NCBI GenBank assembly: GCA_028703175.1
Contig: JAQVNJ010000002.1
Location: 50,817-114,816, forward strand
DNA: 64,000 nucleotides
Reading direction: 5' to 3'
DNA from: JAAYCB01 sp012744395
Lineage (GTDB): Bacteria; Planctomycetota; Planctomycetia; Pirellulales; Thermoguttaceae
The notes under the pieces were generated by a model that saw only the letters and a program-made list of their open reading frames with translations, made no database searches and had not been told where the DNA came from. Of this stretch, positions 44,213 through 53,129 are shown in pieces. The translations under genes were made by a program, and so were the position numbers. Every line of letters starts with the position of its first letter. The stretch's first letter is position 1.

Positions 44213-45904
44213 ATGGAAGCTGGTGAAGTTTTGCTGAAAAAAGGACTTCTCGATCCGAACCAGGTCGAGCAATCGCGCCGTGCCCAGACCGATGGGATGC
44301 GGTTGGACGAGGCTGCCGTGCGGCTCGGATTCCTCAGCGAAGAGTCGGCGCTCCGCGCACTGGGCGAGGAGGTTGGCGTCCGTTTCGTCGATCTGGCCGA
44401 CATGGAAGTGGACCTTTCGCTGCTGAGAAGCTTCCCCGCGAAGTTGATCCATCGCGAATCGATCTTTCCGATCGAGCAGAAGAACGGGTCCCTGATTGTC
44501 GCCACAAGCGACCCGTTCAACCTGTATGCCCTGGACGAGATCAGTTCCGCCACCGGCAAGTCCGTGGTTCCCGTGCTCGCCGCGGCGGAAGAGATTTCCA
44601 AGCTGATCAAGAAACACCTGGGCGTGGGCAGCGAGACGGTGGAGGGCCTGCTCGCCCAGACGGCCGAAGAAGAGATCGAACTGGTAGGCGACATCGAGAC
44701 CGACGGTTCCGAGCTTTCGGAGATGGCTCAGGAACCCTCGGTGATCCGCCTGGTCAATGAAATTCTCCTGGAGGCCTTGGAGTCGCGGGCCAGCGACGTT
44801 CACATCGAATCGGAAGCGGACGGGCTGCGGATTCGCTACCGGATCGACGGCGTGCTCCACCCGCAACCGGTCCCGCCCGAGATCAGCCGATTCCGCGCCG
44901 CGATCATCAGCCGCTTGAAGATCATGGCCCGGATGAACATCGCCGAGCGGCGCTTGCCGCAGGACGGCCGCATCCAATTGAAGGTCATGGGGCGCGAAGT
45001 GGATGTGCGCGTGTCCGTGCTGCCGATGATCCACGGCGAAGGGATCGTGCTGCGCCTGTTGGACAAGAGCTCCATCGATTTCTCCCTCGCCAAGCTGGGG
45101 ATGCAGCCGCGCGTCTACGAGATGTACCGGGAGATCATCCAGTTGCCGCACGGGATCGTGCTCTCGGTCGGCCCGACCGGCTCCGGCAAGACGACGACGC
45201 TCTACGGTTCGCTGCTGGAAATCCGCTCGCCGGAGACGAAGATCATCACGACGGAAGACCCGGTCGAGTATCAGCTTCAAGGGATTAACCAGATCCAGGT
45301 CTACAGCAAGATCGGCCTGACTTTCGCGCATTGCCTGCGGAGCATCCTCCGCCACGATCCCGATGTCGTCCTGGTGGGCGAAATCCGCGACCTGGAGACG
45401 GCCGAGAACGCCATCCAGGCGTCGCTCACCGGCCATATGGTGTTCAGCACGCTCCACACCAATGATGCATCGGGCGCTTACACGCGGTTGACCGACATGC
45501 AGGTCGAGCCTTTCCTGGTTGCCAGCACGCTGGAAGCCGTGATGGGCCAGCGGCTCGTGCGCGTCTTGTGTGCCGAGTGCCGCGAGCCCTACAAGCCGGC
45601 CCCAACGGAGCTGCCCAACGATTTTCCCGCCGACCGGATCGAGGACGCCACCCTCTACCGCCCGCGGGGATGCCGCGTTTGCCGCGGCCTCGGCTACCGC
45701 GGCCGCATCGGCCTGTTCGAACTGCTGATTACGACCGAGGCGATCCGGCGGTTGGCCCACGATCGGGCCAACACCTGGACGATTCAGAAGCAGGCTCGGG
45801 AGCAGGGCATGCAGACCATGCGCGAAGACGGTTGGGAAAAGGTCCTGGCCGGAATCACGACGATTGAGGAGATCGTTCGCGTCACCAAGGAGAATCCGTA
45901 TTAG
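44213..45904 (+). CDS. gspE: Type II secretion ATPase GspE
   Basis: 563 residues from the ATG at 44213 (a GTG directly precedes it). GspE N-terminal domain (1-150), then the secretion ATPase: Walker A GPTGSGKTTTLYG (about 320), Asp box TTEDPVEYQL, Walker B PDVVLVGEIRDLETA (about 382), His box STLHTNDA, and a zinc module with CAEC (about 452) and CRVC (about 487). Hexameric cytosolic motor that drives pseudopilus growth. First gene of the nine-gene operon ending at 54094. PilB is an alternative, but the pseudopilins downstream favour Gsp. Confidence 0.95.
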   Translation: MEAGEVLLKKGLLDPNQVEQSRRAQTDGMRLDEAAVRLGFLSEESALRALGEEVGVRFVDLADMEVDLSLLRSFPAKLIHRESIFPIEQKNGSLIVATSDPFNLYALDEISSATGKSVVPVLAAAEEISKLIKKHLGVGSETVEGLLAQTAEEEIELVGDIETDGSELSEMAQEPSVIRLVNEILLEALESRASDVHIESEADGLRIRYRIDGVLHPQPVPPEISRFRAAIISRLKIMARMNIAERRLPQDGRIQLKVMGREVDVRVSVLPMIHGEGIVLRLLDKSSIDFSLAKLGMQPRVYEMYREIIQLPHGIVLSVGPTGSGKTTTLYGSLLEIRSPETKIITTEDPVEYQLQGINQIQVYSKIGLTFAHCLRSILRHDPDVVLVGEIRDLETAENAIQASLTGHMVFSTLHTNDASGAYTRLTDMQVEPFLVASTLEAVMGQRLVRVLCAECREPYKPAPTELPNDFPADRIEDATLYRPRGCRVCRGLGYRGRIGLFELLITTEAIRRLAHDRANTWTIQKQAREQGMQTMREDGWEKVLAGITTIEEIVRVTKENPY

Positions 45905-46013
45905 CCTCCGTTCCAGCCGTCTGCCTCCGGCCCCAGGCGCCCGGCGGGCCGTGCGGCCGGAGGACGGTCGCGGGCTGTTCATCTCTTCATGGGAGGCGCA
46001 CCGACGTCGCACC

Positions 46014-47216
46014 ATGCCCGAGTTCTCGTACGTAGCACGAAATCCCCAAGGTCAACGAGTGACCGGCGCGGTCACGGCCGCCTCGGAGAGAGAAGCGCTG
46101 GCCGCGATTGCCAGCCGCTCGCTGTTTCCCGTCGAAGTCCGGGCGGACGCACCGGTGACGCACGGCACGAATGTCCGCCGCGTTCCCGCCCAGATTCGCG
46201 CGACCTGCTTCAGCCAGCTTGCCGACCTGCTGCGGAGCGGCGTGCCCATGCTGCGGAGCCTGGCGGTGCTGATCCGGCAAGCCAACCACTCGGGGCTCAA
46301 GGAAGTCCTCCAGGAGGTCCACCGGCTGGTGGAAGACGGGGCCACGCTGGCCGAAGCCATGGGCCGCTTCCCGCGGATCTTCGGCGAGATGTCCGTCAGC
46401 ATGATCCGGGCGGGCAGCGAGGGAGGCTTCCTCGAGGAAGCCCTCACGCGCGTGGCCGATTTCACGGAGACCCAGGAAGACCTGCGGAAGCGGACCACCG
46501 GCGCGCTGGCCTATCCCGTCTTTCTGGGCGTCGTGGGAACCCTGGTGGTGATCGTCCTGATGGTCTTCTTTGTCCCCAAGTTCGAAAGCCTGTTTGAGAA
46601 TCTGCGGCAACGGGGCGAGCTGCCCGTGGTCACCGATATCCTCTTGACGACCAGCGACCTGATGTGGGGCTATGGCCCGTACATGCTCGTGGCGATCGTC
46701 GCCGCGGCCCTGTTCCTCTCGCGCTGGCTGAAGACCGCCGCGGGGCGACTCTGGCTCGACCGCGTCCGGATCAAGCTGCCGATTGTCGGCAAGGTCTTCC
46801 TGAGCCTGGCCGTCGCCCGATTCTGCCGGGTCCTGGGGACATTGCTCCACAACGGCGTGCCGATCGTCCGTTCGCTGGAGATCTCCTCCGACGCGACCGG
46901 CAACCGGATGCTCGGGCAGGCCGTGCTCAAAGCGTCGGAAGAGATCGCCGCCGGCCAGTCTCTTGCCGGTCCGCTTGCCTCCAGCGGGCATTTCCCCCCG
47001 ATGGTCGTTGAAATGATCGCGGTGGCCGAAGAATCCAACACCCTCGAAAACGTCCTGCTGGGCATCGCCGACTCGCTCGAACGGCGGACCTGGCGCGAAC
47101 TGGACATCGCCGTCCGGCTGATCGAGCCGCTGATGCTCCTCCTGCTGGCAAGCGTCGTGCTGGTGCTGGTCATCGCCCTGCTCTTGCCGGTTCTCAAGAT
47201 GAGCACGACAATCTAG
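46014..47216 (+). CDS. gspF: Type II secretion inner-membrane platform GspF
   Basis: 400 residues from the ATG at 46014, where MPEFSYVARNPQGQRVTG begins; the frame is open earlier into gspE without homology. Two T2SSF helical-bundle domains (about 60-190 and 260-390) separated and ended by membrane helices (VFLGVVGTLVVIVLMVFFV, YMLVAIVAAALFLSRWL, LLLLASVVLVLVIALLL). Motifs FSQLADLLRSGVPMLRSL and RFCRVLGTLLHNGVPIVRSL mark the duplicated domains. It couples GspE to the pseudopilus. Confidence 0.95.
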   Translation: MPEFSYVARNPQGQRVTGAVTAASEREALAAIASRSLFPVEVRADAPVTHGTNVRRVPAQIRATCFSQLADLLRSGVPMLRSLAVLIRQANHSGLKEVLQEVHRLVEDGATLAEAMGRFPRIFGEMSVSMIRAGSEGGFLEEALTRVADFTETQEDLRKRTTGALAYPVFLGVVGTLVVIVLMVFFVPKFESLFENLRQRGELPVVTDILLTTSDLMWGYGPYMLVAIVAAALFLSRWLKTAAGRLWLDRVRIKLPIVGKVFLSLAVARFCRVLGTLLHNGVPIVRSLEISSDATGNRMLGQAVLKASEEIAAGQSLAGPLASSGHFPPMVVEMIAVAEESNTLENVLLGIADSLERRTWRELDIAVRLIEPLMLLLLASVVLVLVIALLLPVLKMSTTI

Positions 47217-47263
47217 TGAAACCAGTCAGCGCGAACGCCTTCAGCCCAAGGAGTCACCGATCC

Positions 47264-47704
47264 ATGTCGAAACAACGCCGACCCGACCGGCGCGGCTTCA
47301 CCCTCGTCGAGGTCCTCTTGGTCCTCGTGATTCTGGTCGTGATCGCCTCGCTGGCGGTGACGGCCTACGGACCGATCCAGAAACGGGCGTACATCAACGC
47401 CGCCAAGACGCAGATTGGGGCGTTTGAGACCCCCCTGGAGGCTTATCGGCTCGACGTCGGCGATTACCCGTCGACCGAGCAGGGTTTGGAAGCGCTCCGC
47501 ACCGCGCCGAGCGATCTTCCCAATGAAGAGAAATGGGCGGGGCCCTACCTGGGAAAGGCCGTGCCCCTCGATCCCTGGGACCAGCCCTACCAATACGCCT
47601 ATCCCGGCACCCACGAGGAAGGCAAACCGGACATCTGGTCGATGGGGCCCGACATGATGGATGGAACCGACGACGACGTCGGCAATTGGTCGACCACGCA
47701 GTAA
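47264..47704 (+). CDS. gspG: Major pseudopilin GspG
   Basis: 146 residues from the ATG at 47264, 9 bases after AAGGAG; a GTG at 47216 overlapping gspF is less likely. Prepilin cleavage site RRG/FTLVEVLLVLVILVVIASL places Glu5 of the mature protein correctly. The soluble domain has the GspG signatures YRLDVGDYPSTEQGLEAL and LDPWDQPYQYAYPG, with the calcium-site region DDVGNW at the end. Forms the helical pseudopilus. Confidence 0.96.
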   Translation: MSKQRRPDRRGFTLVEVLLVLVILVVIASLAVTAYGPIQKRAYINAAKTQIGAFETPLEAYRLDVGDYPSTEQGLEALRTAPSDLPNEEKWAGPYLGKAVPLDPWDQPYQYAYPGTHEEGKPDIWSMGPDMMDGTDDDVGNWSTTQ

Positions 47705-47775
47705 ATGGGGATCGGCGCCGATGCAGGGACGCCGCGCGCCGGCATGGCGAGTGCTGATCGGATGGTGGCTACCCT

Positions 47776-48375
47776 ATGCATTGCGGATCTTCAGAATCGG
47801 ATCGCCGCGCCATCACGCTGCTCGAAGTGCTCCTCGTCCTGGCCCTGCTCGTGATCCTCAGCGCGATGACCTGGCCCGCCCTGGATCGGCCGATGGCCAA
47901 CCAGCGGCTCCGCAAGGCCGCCGACCAGGTTCGCACGGCCTGGACTCGGGCGCGCGTCGAGGCGATGACGACCGGCCAGACCTTCGCCTTTCGCTGCACG
48001 ATTGGCGAGAACCGGTTCGAGATCGCCGCCCAGGCCGGCCCCGAGGCGGTCGACGTGCCCCCCGCCGATCAGGCCGCCCCGGCGGCCGCCAGCCGCCGGC
48101 ACACCCTGCCCGAAGACGTCCGCTTCGCCGGCGGGCAGACGCTGTTTGATGGCCGGGCGGCGATCTTCGCCCAGCGCGAGGGAGACGCCGTGCCGGCCGA
48201 TGGCCAGTTGTCTGAGCCGATCCTGTTTTACCCCGACGGAACGACATCGACGGCCACGCTGATCCTGGAGAACCGGCACCAGCGGCAGATCGAAATCTCG
48301 CTCCGCGGATTGACGGGCGTGATGACCGTGGGCGAACCCCGTGCGGCGGAGGATGGAAATGCAGTGCAGGAGTGA
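47776..48375 (+). CDS. gspH: Minor pseudopilin, GspH-like
   Basis: 199 residues. N-terminal type IV prepilin helix RRAITLLEVLLVLALLVILS with Ala in place of the usual Gly at -1, still a permitted cleavage residue. The soluble part is beta-rich (FAFRCTIGENRFEIAAQAG, LFYPDGTTSTATLIL) as in GspH. The position between gspG and gspI supports the name. It overlaps gspI by 17 bases. Confidence 0.85.
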   Translation: MHCGSSESDRRAITLLEVLLVLALLVILSAMTWPALDRPMANQRLRKAADQVRTAWTRARVEAMTTGQTFAFRCTIGENRFEIAAQAGPEAVDVPPADQAAPAAASRRHTLPEDVRFAGGQTLFDGRAAIFAQREGDAVPADGQLSEPILFYPDGTTSTATLILENRHQRQIEISLRGLTGVMTVGEPRAAEDGNAVQE

Positions 48376-48856
48376 CACACACGCGCCGTGCGTTGCCGGG
48401 CGGAAGACAGGCCCAGGCCGGCGCGGGTTCTCGCTGCTGGAAGTCATCCTCTCCTTGGCGATCCTCGGCGGGGCAATGGCCATCCTGGGGGAAGCCGTGC
48501 GGCAGGGAATGCACAACGCGCGGATCGCCCGCGACCTGACCGATGCCCAGCTTTACTGCGAATCGAAGCTCGCCGAGATCGAGGCCGGCCTGCTCACGGC
48601 CAACGCGGTGGCCGATGTGCCGATCGAGCGGATGCAGGACTCGCTGCTGGAATCGTCGACCGACTCCTACGAGACCGGCTGGCTCTACTCGGTCGAGTCG
48701 CAGGTGATCGACGTGGCGGGGCTCGTCCAGGTGGCGGTGACCGTATCGCAGGACCCGGCGATCACCAAGAACCCGATCCGATTCACCTTGACCCGACTGG
48801 TTCTTGACGAATCCGCGATCACCCCCGTGGAAACGGCAACGGAAGAAATCCAGTGA
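48359..48856 (+). CDS. gspI: Minor pseudopilin GspI
   Basis: 165 residues from the ATG at 48359, 7 bases after GGAGG; upstream in-frame GTG and ATG are too near or too far from it. Prepilin site RRG/FSLLEVILSLAILGGAM. Soluble region has the GspI pattern ARDLTDAQLYCESKLAEIEAG. It joins GspJ and GspK at the pseudopilus tip. Stop overlaps gspJ start by 4 bases (GTGA). Confidence 0.9.
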   Translation: MQCRSDTHAPCVAGRKTGPGRRGFSLLEVILSLAILGGAMAILGEAVRQGMHNARIARDLTDAQLYCESKLAEIEAGLLTANAVADVPIERMQDSLLESSTDSYETGWLYSVESQVIDVAGLVQVAVTVSQDPAITKNPIRFTLTRLVLDESAITPVETATEEIQ

Positions 48857-50046
48857 CTCGAACGTTCAGTGCCGCGCCAGAATGCAGCCGCCCGGGCGGT
48901 TTCACCCTCATCGAGGTCCTCCTCTCGCTGGGACTGGCCGCGCTGGTCCTCGTGGCGTTGGCCACCGCCGTCGACGTTCACCTGCGGTGCGTCCAATCGG
49001 GCCGGACGCACGTCGAAGAGGCCCAACTCGCCCGCGCCCTGTTGCACCGCATCGCCGACGACTTGCGCAACCTGGCCGTCGCCAACCCGGTCACCGTCGA
49101 CGGCGTGATGACCGCGTCGACGTCCGGTTCTTCGAGCGGTTCTGAAACCGCCGGAGCTACCGGCGGCACAGGAACCGCGGGGACGGCGGGGACGGCAGGA
49201 AGCGCATCGAGCGCAACGACCGCGACGTCAACCACATCCACGTCGATGGAATCCGCCAGCGCCAGCACGGAGACAACCCAACTCGCTGTCGGCCTGTACG
49301 GCGAGTCGGATTGGCTCCAGATCGATGTCTCCCGTACGCCGCGACTCGACCAGTATGACTACGAGACCCTCCCCAGCGGCGCGGAGACGCTCGAAGACCG
49401 GGTCAGCGACGTCAAAACGGTGGCATATTTCCTGGCGTCGACGACCGGCGCCTACGACAGTTCCGGCCAGTGCGAGGGCGGCCTGGTGCGCCGCGAGATC
49501 GACCGCGCCGTGACCCGCTGGGCCGAAGACCAGGGGCTGATGGCCGAGGTGGACACCCAGTTGCAGCCAATCGCTCCCGAGGTGATCGGCATCGAATTCC
49601 TCTATTACGACGGCACCCAATGGACCGACGCTTGGAACACGGCCGAGATGGGAGGCCTGCCGATCGCCGTTCATATTGCCCTCTCGATCCTGCCGCGCAG
49701 CGAGTATGACCGGATGACCTCCGCCGCCGGCAGCACCTTATCGACCGGCGAATCGGTGAATTTCATCTATGCCCTGACGGTCGCCCTGCCGGTGGCCAGC
49801 GGAGCTTCCGCTGAGGCTGCCACCGAGGGGGGCGCCACCTCAGGAAGCACGAGCGGCACGTCGGATACCAGTCGCCCGTCCGGCGGCGGGACTGGCGGTG
49901 GCGGGACTGGCGGTGGCGGGACTGGCGGTGGCGGGACTGGCGGCGGCGGGACTGGCGGCGGCGGGACTGGCGGCGGCGGGACTGGCGGCGGCGGTGGCGG
50001 CGGGGGCGGCGGGGGCGGGAACCGGAGTGGAGGAGGGAACCGATGA
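48853..50046 (+). CDS. gspJ: Minor pseudopilin GspJ with Gly-rich tandem-repeat tail
   Basis: 397 residues from GTG. Prepilin site PGG/FTLIEVLLSLGLAALVLVAL. The GspJ-like domain (about 40-310) is interrupted by a Ser/Thr/Gly-rich insert (about 95-140). The C-terminus is a GGGGT pentad repeated seven times and a poly-Gly run, encoded by a 15-bp tandem repeat at 49882-50019, which typical GspJ lacks. The last codons also form the AGGAGG ribosome site of gspK (ATGA overlap). Tail length is likely variable between strains. Confidence 0.87.
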   Translation: MTRTFSAAPECSRPGGFTLIEVLLSLGLAALVLVALATAVDVHLRCVQSGRTHVEEAQLARALLHRIADDLRNLAVANPVTVDGVMTASTSGSSSGSETAGATGGTGTAGTAGTAGSASSATTATSTTSTSMESASASTETTQLAVGLYGESDWLQIDVSRTPRLDQYDYETLPSGAETLEDRVSDVKTVAYFLASTTGAYDSSGQCEGGLVRREIDRAVTRWAEDQGLMAEVDTQLQPIAPEVIGIEFLYYDGTQWTDAWNTAEMGGLPIAVHIALSILPRSEYDRMTSAAGSTLSTGESVNFIYALTVALPVASGASAEAATEGGATSGSTSGTSDTSRPSGGGTGGGGTGGGGTGGGGTGGGGTGGGGTGGGGTGGGGGGGGGGGGNRSGGGNR

Positions 50047-51602
50047 ACGTCAGGGCCTACTGGCGGCCGAGTGGGAATCGGCGCGGTGTCCACAGGCAAC
50101 CCAGGGCGATGATCCTCGTGGTTGTGCTCGTCGTCGTGTCGCTCTTAAGTCTCGCCGCGCTGACCTTTTCCCAACTGATGTTCGCCGAGCGCGAGGCGAC
50201 CGAACTGGCCGGCCGCCGCATCCAGGCCCGGGCCCTGGTCAATTCGGGCATCGACTACGTCCGCCTCCTGCTCGCCCAGGACGAGATTTCCCTGCTGGAG
50301 ATGGGCGGAGTCTACGACAATTCGCTGCAACTTTCCGGCGCCCTGGTCGTCGACGACACGGATGCGAAGAAACGGGGGCGATTCACCGTGGTCGCCCCCA
50401 ACCTGGAAAACGGCTATTTCTCCGGGATTCGCTACGGCCTGGAAGACGAATCCACGAAGCTCAACCTGAACTACCTGGCCCAAAAGGACTCAGAAGACAA
50501 TTCGGGGCGCGACACGCTGATGCTGCTTCCCGGCATGACGGAAGACATCGCCGACGCGATCCTCGACTGGATCGACGCGGACGACACGAGACGCGAATTC
50601 GGCGCGGAACTGGAGGATTACTCGGCCCTCGTGCCGGCCTACGCGTCCAAGAACGGGCCGCTCGACTCGCTCGATGAGCTGCTCCTGGTCCGCGGCGTCA
50701 CGCCCTGGCTGCTCTACGGCGTCGACGCCAATCGCAACACCAACGCCGACCAGTCGGAACCGTCTGGAGAAACGCTCGTCAATGTCGACAACTCCGACGG
50801 CGCGCTCGACCGCGGCTGGTCGGCCTACCTGACCGTGCACAGCTATGAAGGCAATACGACGGCGGACGGCAAGGCCAAGATCAACCTGAACCAGGACAAC
50901 CTCGAAACCCTGCACGGAGAACTCGAACAGGCGCTCACCCCGGAGTGGGCCACGTTCATCGTCGGCTACCGCCAGAACGGCCCCTCGACGGGAAATGATC
51001 CGGCAACCACCGCCGTGCCGACCGACAACCTGGACTTCTCCGGCGACGCCCAGCAGGAGATCAAGAGCGTGCTCGACCTGGTCGGAGTGACCACGCAGGT
51101 CAAGGTCCAGGGCCAGGAAATCCCCACGGTCCTGGCGCCGCAATTTCCCCAGGACTCGGCTTCGATGCAGGAATATCTCCCCATGCTGCTCGACGCGGTG
51201 ACCACGGTCGATGCGGAGACGATTTCAGGCCGGATCAACATCAACCAGGCCTCGCGGACTGTGCTGTTGACGATCCCCGGCATGACCGAGGAGATCGCCG
51301 AGCAGATCGTGGGTACGCGGATCGCCGACCCGATCGAGGCCGACGACAGCCAGGCCTGCCCGCTCTGGCCCCTGGTGCAGGGGCTGGTCGACCTGGAGAC
51401 GATGAAGAACCTGGAACCGTACGTTTGCACCGGTGGCAGCACCTATCGGGCGCAGGTCGTCGGCTACTTCGACGGCGGAGGTCCGTTTGCACGGGTGGAA
51501 GTCGTGATTGACGCTACCCAGAGCCCGGCGGCCGTATTATCCTGGAAAGATATGAGCCATTTGGGACGTGGTTATCCCCTGGAAGCCCTGGGAATCGAAT
51601 AG
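50043..51602 (+). CDS. gspK: Minor pseudopilin GspK
   Basis: 519 residues. The N-terminal hydrophobic helix MILVVVLVVVSLLSLAALTF lacks the Glu5 of other pseudopilins, as is normal for GspK. Large soluble domain with the GspK signatures LNLNYLA, MTEDIADAILDWIDADD, SLDELLLVRGV and ININQASRTVLLTIPGMTEEIAEQI (helix-hairpin-helix-like). It caps the pseudopilus. Longer than E. coli GspK (~330), with expansions between signatures. 72 bases precede the GspL gene. Confidence 0.92.
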   Translation: MNVRAYWRPSGNRRGVHRQPRAMILVVVLVVVSLLSLAALTFSQLMFAEREATELAGRRIQARALVNSGIDYVRLLLAQDEISLLEMGGVYDNSLQLSGALVVDDTDAKKRGRFTVVAPNLENGYFSGIRYGLEDESTKLNLNYLAQKDSEDNSGRDTLMLLPGMTEDIADAILDWIDADDTRREFGAELEDYSALVPAYASKNGPLDSLDELLLVRGVTPWLLYGVDANRNTNADQSEPSGETLVNVDNSDGALDRGWSAYLTVHSYEGNTTADGKAKINLNQDNLETLHGELEQALTPEWATFIVGYRQNGPSTGNDPATTAVPTDNLDFSGDAQQEIKSVLDLVGVTTQVKVQGQEIPTVLAPQFPQDSASMQEYLPMLLDAVTTVDAETISGRININQASRTVLLTIPGMTEEIAEQIVGTRIADPIEADDSQACPLWPLVQGLVDLETMKNLEPYVCTGGSTYRAQVVGYFDGGGPFARVEVVIDATQSPAAVLSWKDMSHLGRGYPLEALGIE

Positions 51603-51674
51603 CCCGCCGTCTAGTGATCGGCCGGACGGTGCGGTTTCGCCCGGCAATCGGCAAGAAAAAAAGGTTACGTTGCC

Positions 51675-53129
51675 ATGGCACACTTTCTCGCCATTGAATG
51701 GAACGACCTGGAGGCCCGGCTGGTGGTTGCCAGCGGCCGGCCGGGGCAGATCGTCTTTGAGCAGGCGTTCTCCGTTTCGCTGAAGGATTCCCAACCGCCG
51801 GAGGGGGCTGCGGCGGCGAGCGCCGGCGCGCGGATTGCGGCCGCTTTGGCCACCCGGCAGATCGGCAGGCTCCCGGCATTGGTCACGTTGGGGCGCGGCA
51901 ACATTGAGCTCCGCCAGCTTTCCATGCCGCCGGCGCCCGACGAGGAATTGCCCGACCTGGTGCGTTTTCAGGCGATGCGGGAATTCGCGTCGATGCAGGA
52001 TGATTGGCCGCTGGACTTCATTCCCTTGGGCACAAACCCGGAGGAGCCGCGGACCGTGCTCGCCGCCGCCGTAGCGCCGGGGCAGATCGGGGAGATTCAA
52101 GCGACCTGCCACGAGGCGGGGGTGAAGGCCCAACGGATTCTGCTCCGGCCCTGCGCGGCCGCGGCGCTCTACTGCCGTGCGCGTCCGGCCGGATCGCCGG
52201 GACAGATCCGCCTGTTGATCGATCTCTTGAGCGGCGAAGCGGACCTGACGGTCCTCGAGGATCAAACCGTGGTCTTCTTGCGGAGCGCGCGGATGCCGGG
52301 GAGCCCCCTGGAGTCCGTCGAGGCAGCGGACCTGCTCTCGTCGGAAATCCGCCGCACGATGGCCGCGGCACAGAATCTCCTCGGAGGCCGCCGGGCGCAG
52401 TCGCTGCTCCTGTTTGGCACGACGCTCAAGCACAACGGTCTCCGCGACGCGCTCCAGAAGGAGTTCGACCTGCCGGTGGAGACCTTCGACCCCTTCGACG
52501 GCTTGAAGCTCAAGGGGGAACTGCGGCGCAGCGTGCCCCCGGATAGCGATCGGTTCGCGCCGCTGCTGGGCGCTTTGCAGGTCGAATTGCAGCGGGAGAA
52601 GCACGCCATCGATTTTCTCCACCCGCGGCGGCGCACGGAAAAGACGACAAAGCAGAACCTCGCGGCGGGGATCGGCCTGGCCGCCGTCGTTCTGCTCCTC
52701 GGGTTTCTGCTGTTCAATGTCTACCAGAAACGAACGCTCCAGGGCGACGTCCGCCGGTTGTCGAGCGAACTGGCGCAACTGAAGAAGCAGCTTGGCAAGG
52801 TCAACGAGACGGAAGGCAGGGCCTCGGGCATCGACGAGTGGCTTGCCGAGGACATCCGCTGGCTCGAACAACTCCGCTGGCTGTCGGAGAAGGCGCCGCC
52901 GGCCGAGGACGTCGTGTTCACGAATATGACGCTCGCGCCGAGCAGCCGCGGAGGGGAAATCAGCCTGAAGGGATTTGCCAGGAACCTCGAGACGATCGCC
53001 GCCATGGAGCAGAACCTCCGCGACGACACGCACCAGGTCAAAAGCGGCAACACGAGCGGAGACAGTTCGATGAAGAACTACGCCTACCGATTCGACTCCT
53101 CCGTGTTCGTTGCCCGGGAGGCGGAGTGA
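51675..53129 (+). CDS. gspL: GspL-like protein (PilM-type plus PilN-type halves)
   Basis: 484 residues. Residues 1-320 form a cytosolic actin-like (PilM/GspL) domain opening with MAHFLAIEWNDLEARLVVAS and containing IRLLIDLLSGEADLTVLED. One membrane helix lies at about 329-352 (GIGLAAVVLLLGFLLFNVY). The periplasmic part has a coiled coil (RLSSELAQLKKQLGKV) and a PilN-like ferredoxin fold (EISLKGFARNLETIAAMEQ). In pilus systems these halves are two genes (pilM, pilN); here they are one chain, as in GspL. It recruits GspE to the membrane. The stop overlaps the next start by one base. Confidence 0.82.
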   Translation: MAHFLAIEWNDLEARLVVASGRPGQIVFEQAFSVSLKDSQPPEGAAAASAGARIAAALATRQIGRLPALVTLGRGNIELRQLSMPPAPDEELPDLVRFQAMREFASMQDDWPLDFIPLGTNPEEPRTVLAAAVAPGQIGEIQATCHEAGVKAQRILLRPCAAAALYCRARPAGSPGQIRLLIDLLSGEADLTVLEDQTVVFLRSARMPGSPLESVEAADLLSSEIRRTMAAAQNLLGGRRAQSLLLFGTTLKHNGLRDALQKEFDLPVETFDPFDGLKLKGELRRSVPPDSDRFAPLLGALQVELQREKHAIDFLHPRRRTEKTTKQNLAAGIGLAAVVLLLGFLLFNVYQKRTLQGDVRRLSSELAQLKKQLGKVNETEGRASGIDEWLAEDIRWLEQLRWLSEKAPPAEDVVFTNMTLAPSSRGGEISLKGFARNLETIAAMEQNLRDDTHQVKSGNTSGDSSMKNYAYRFDSSVFVAREAE

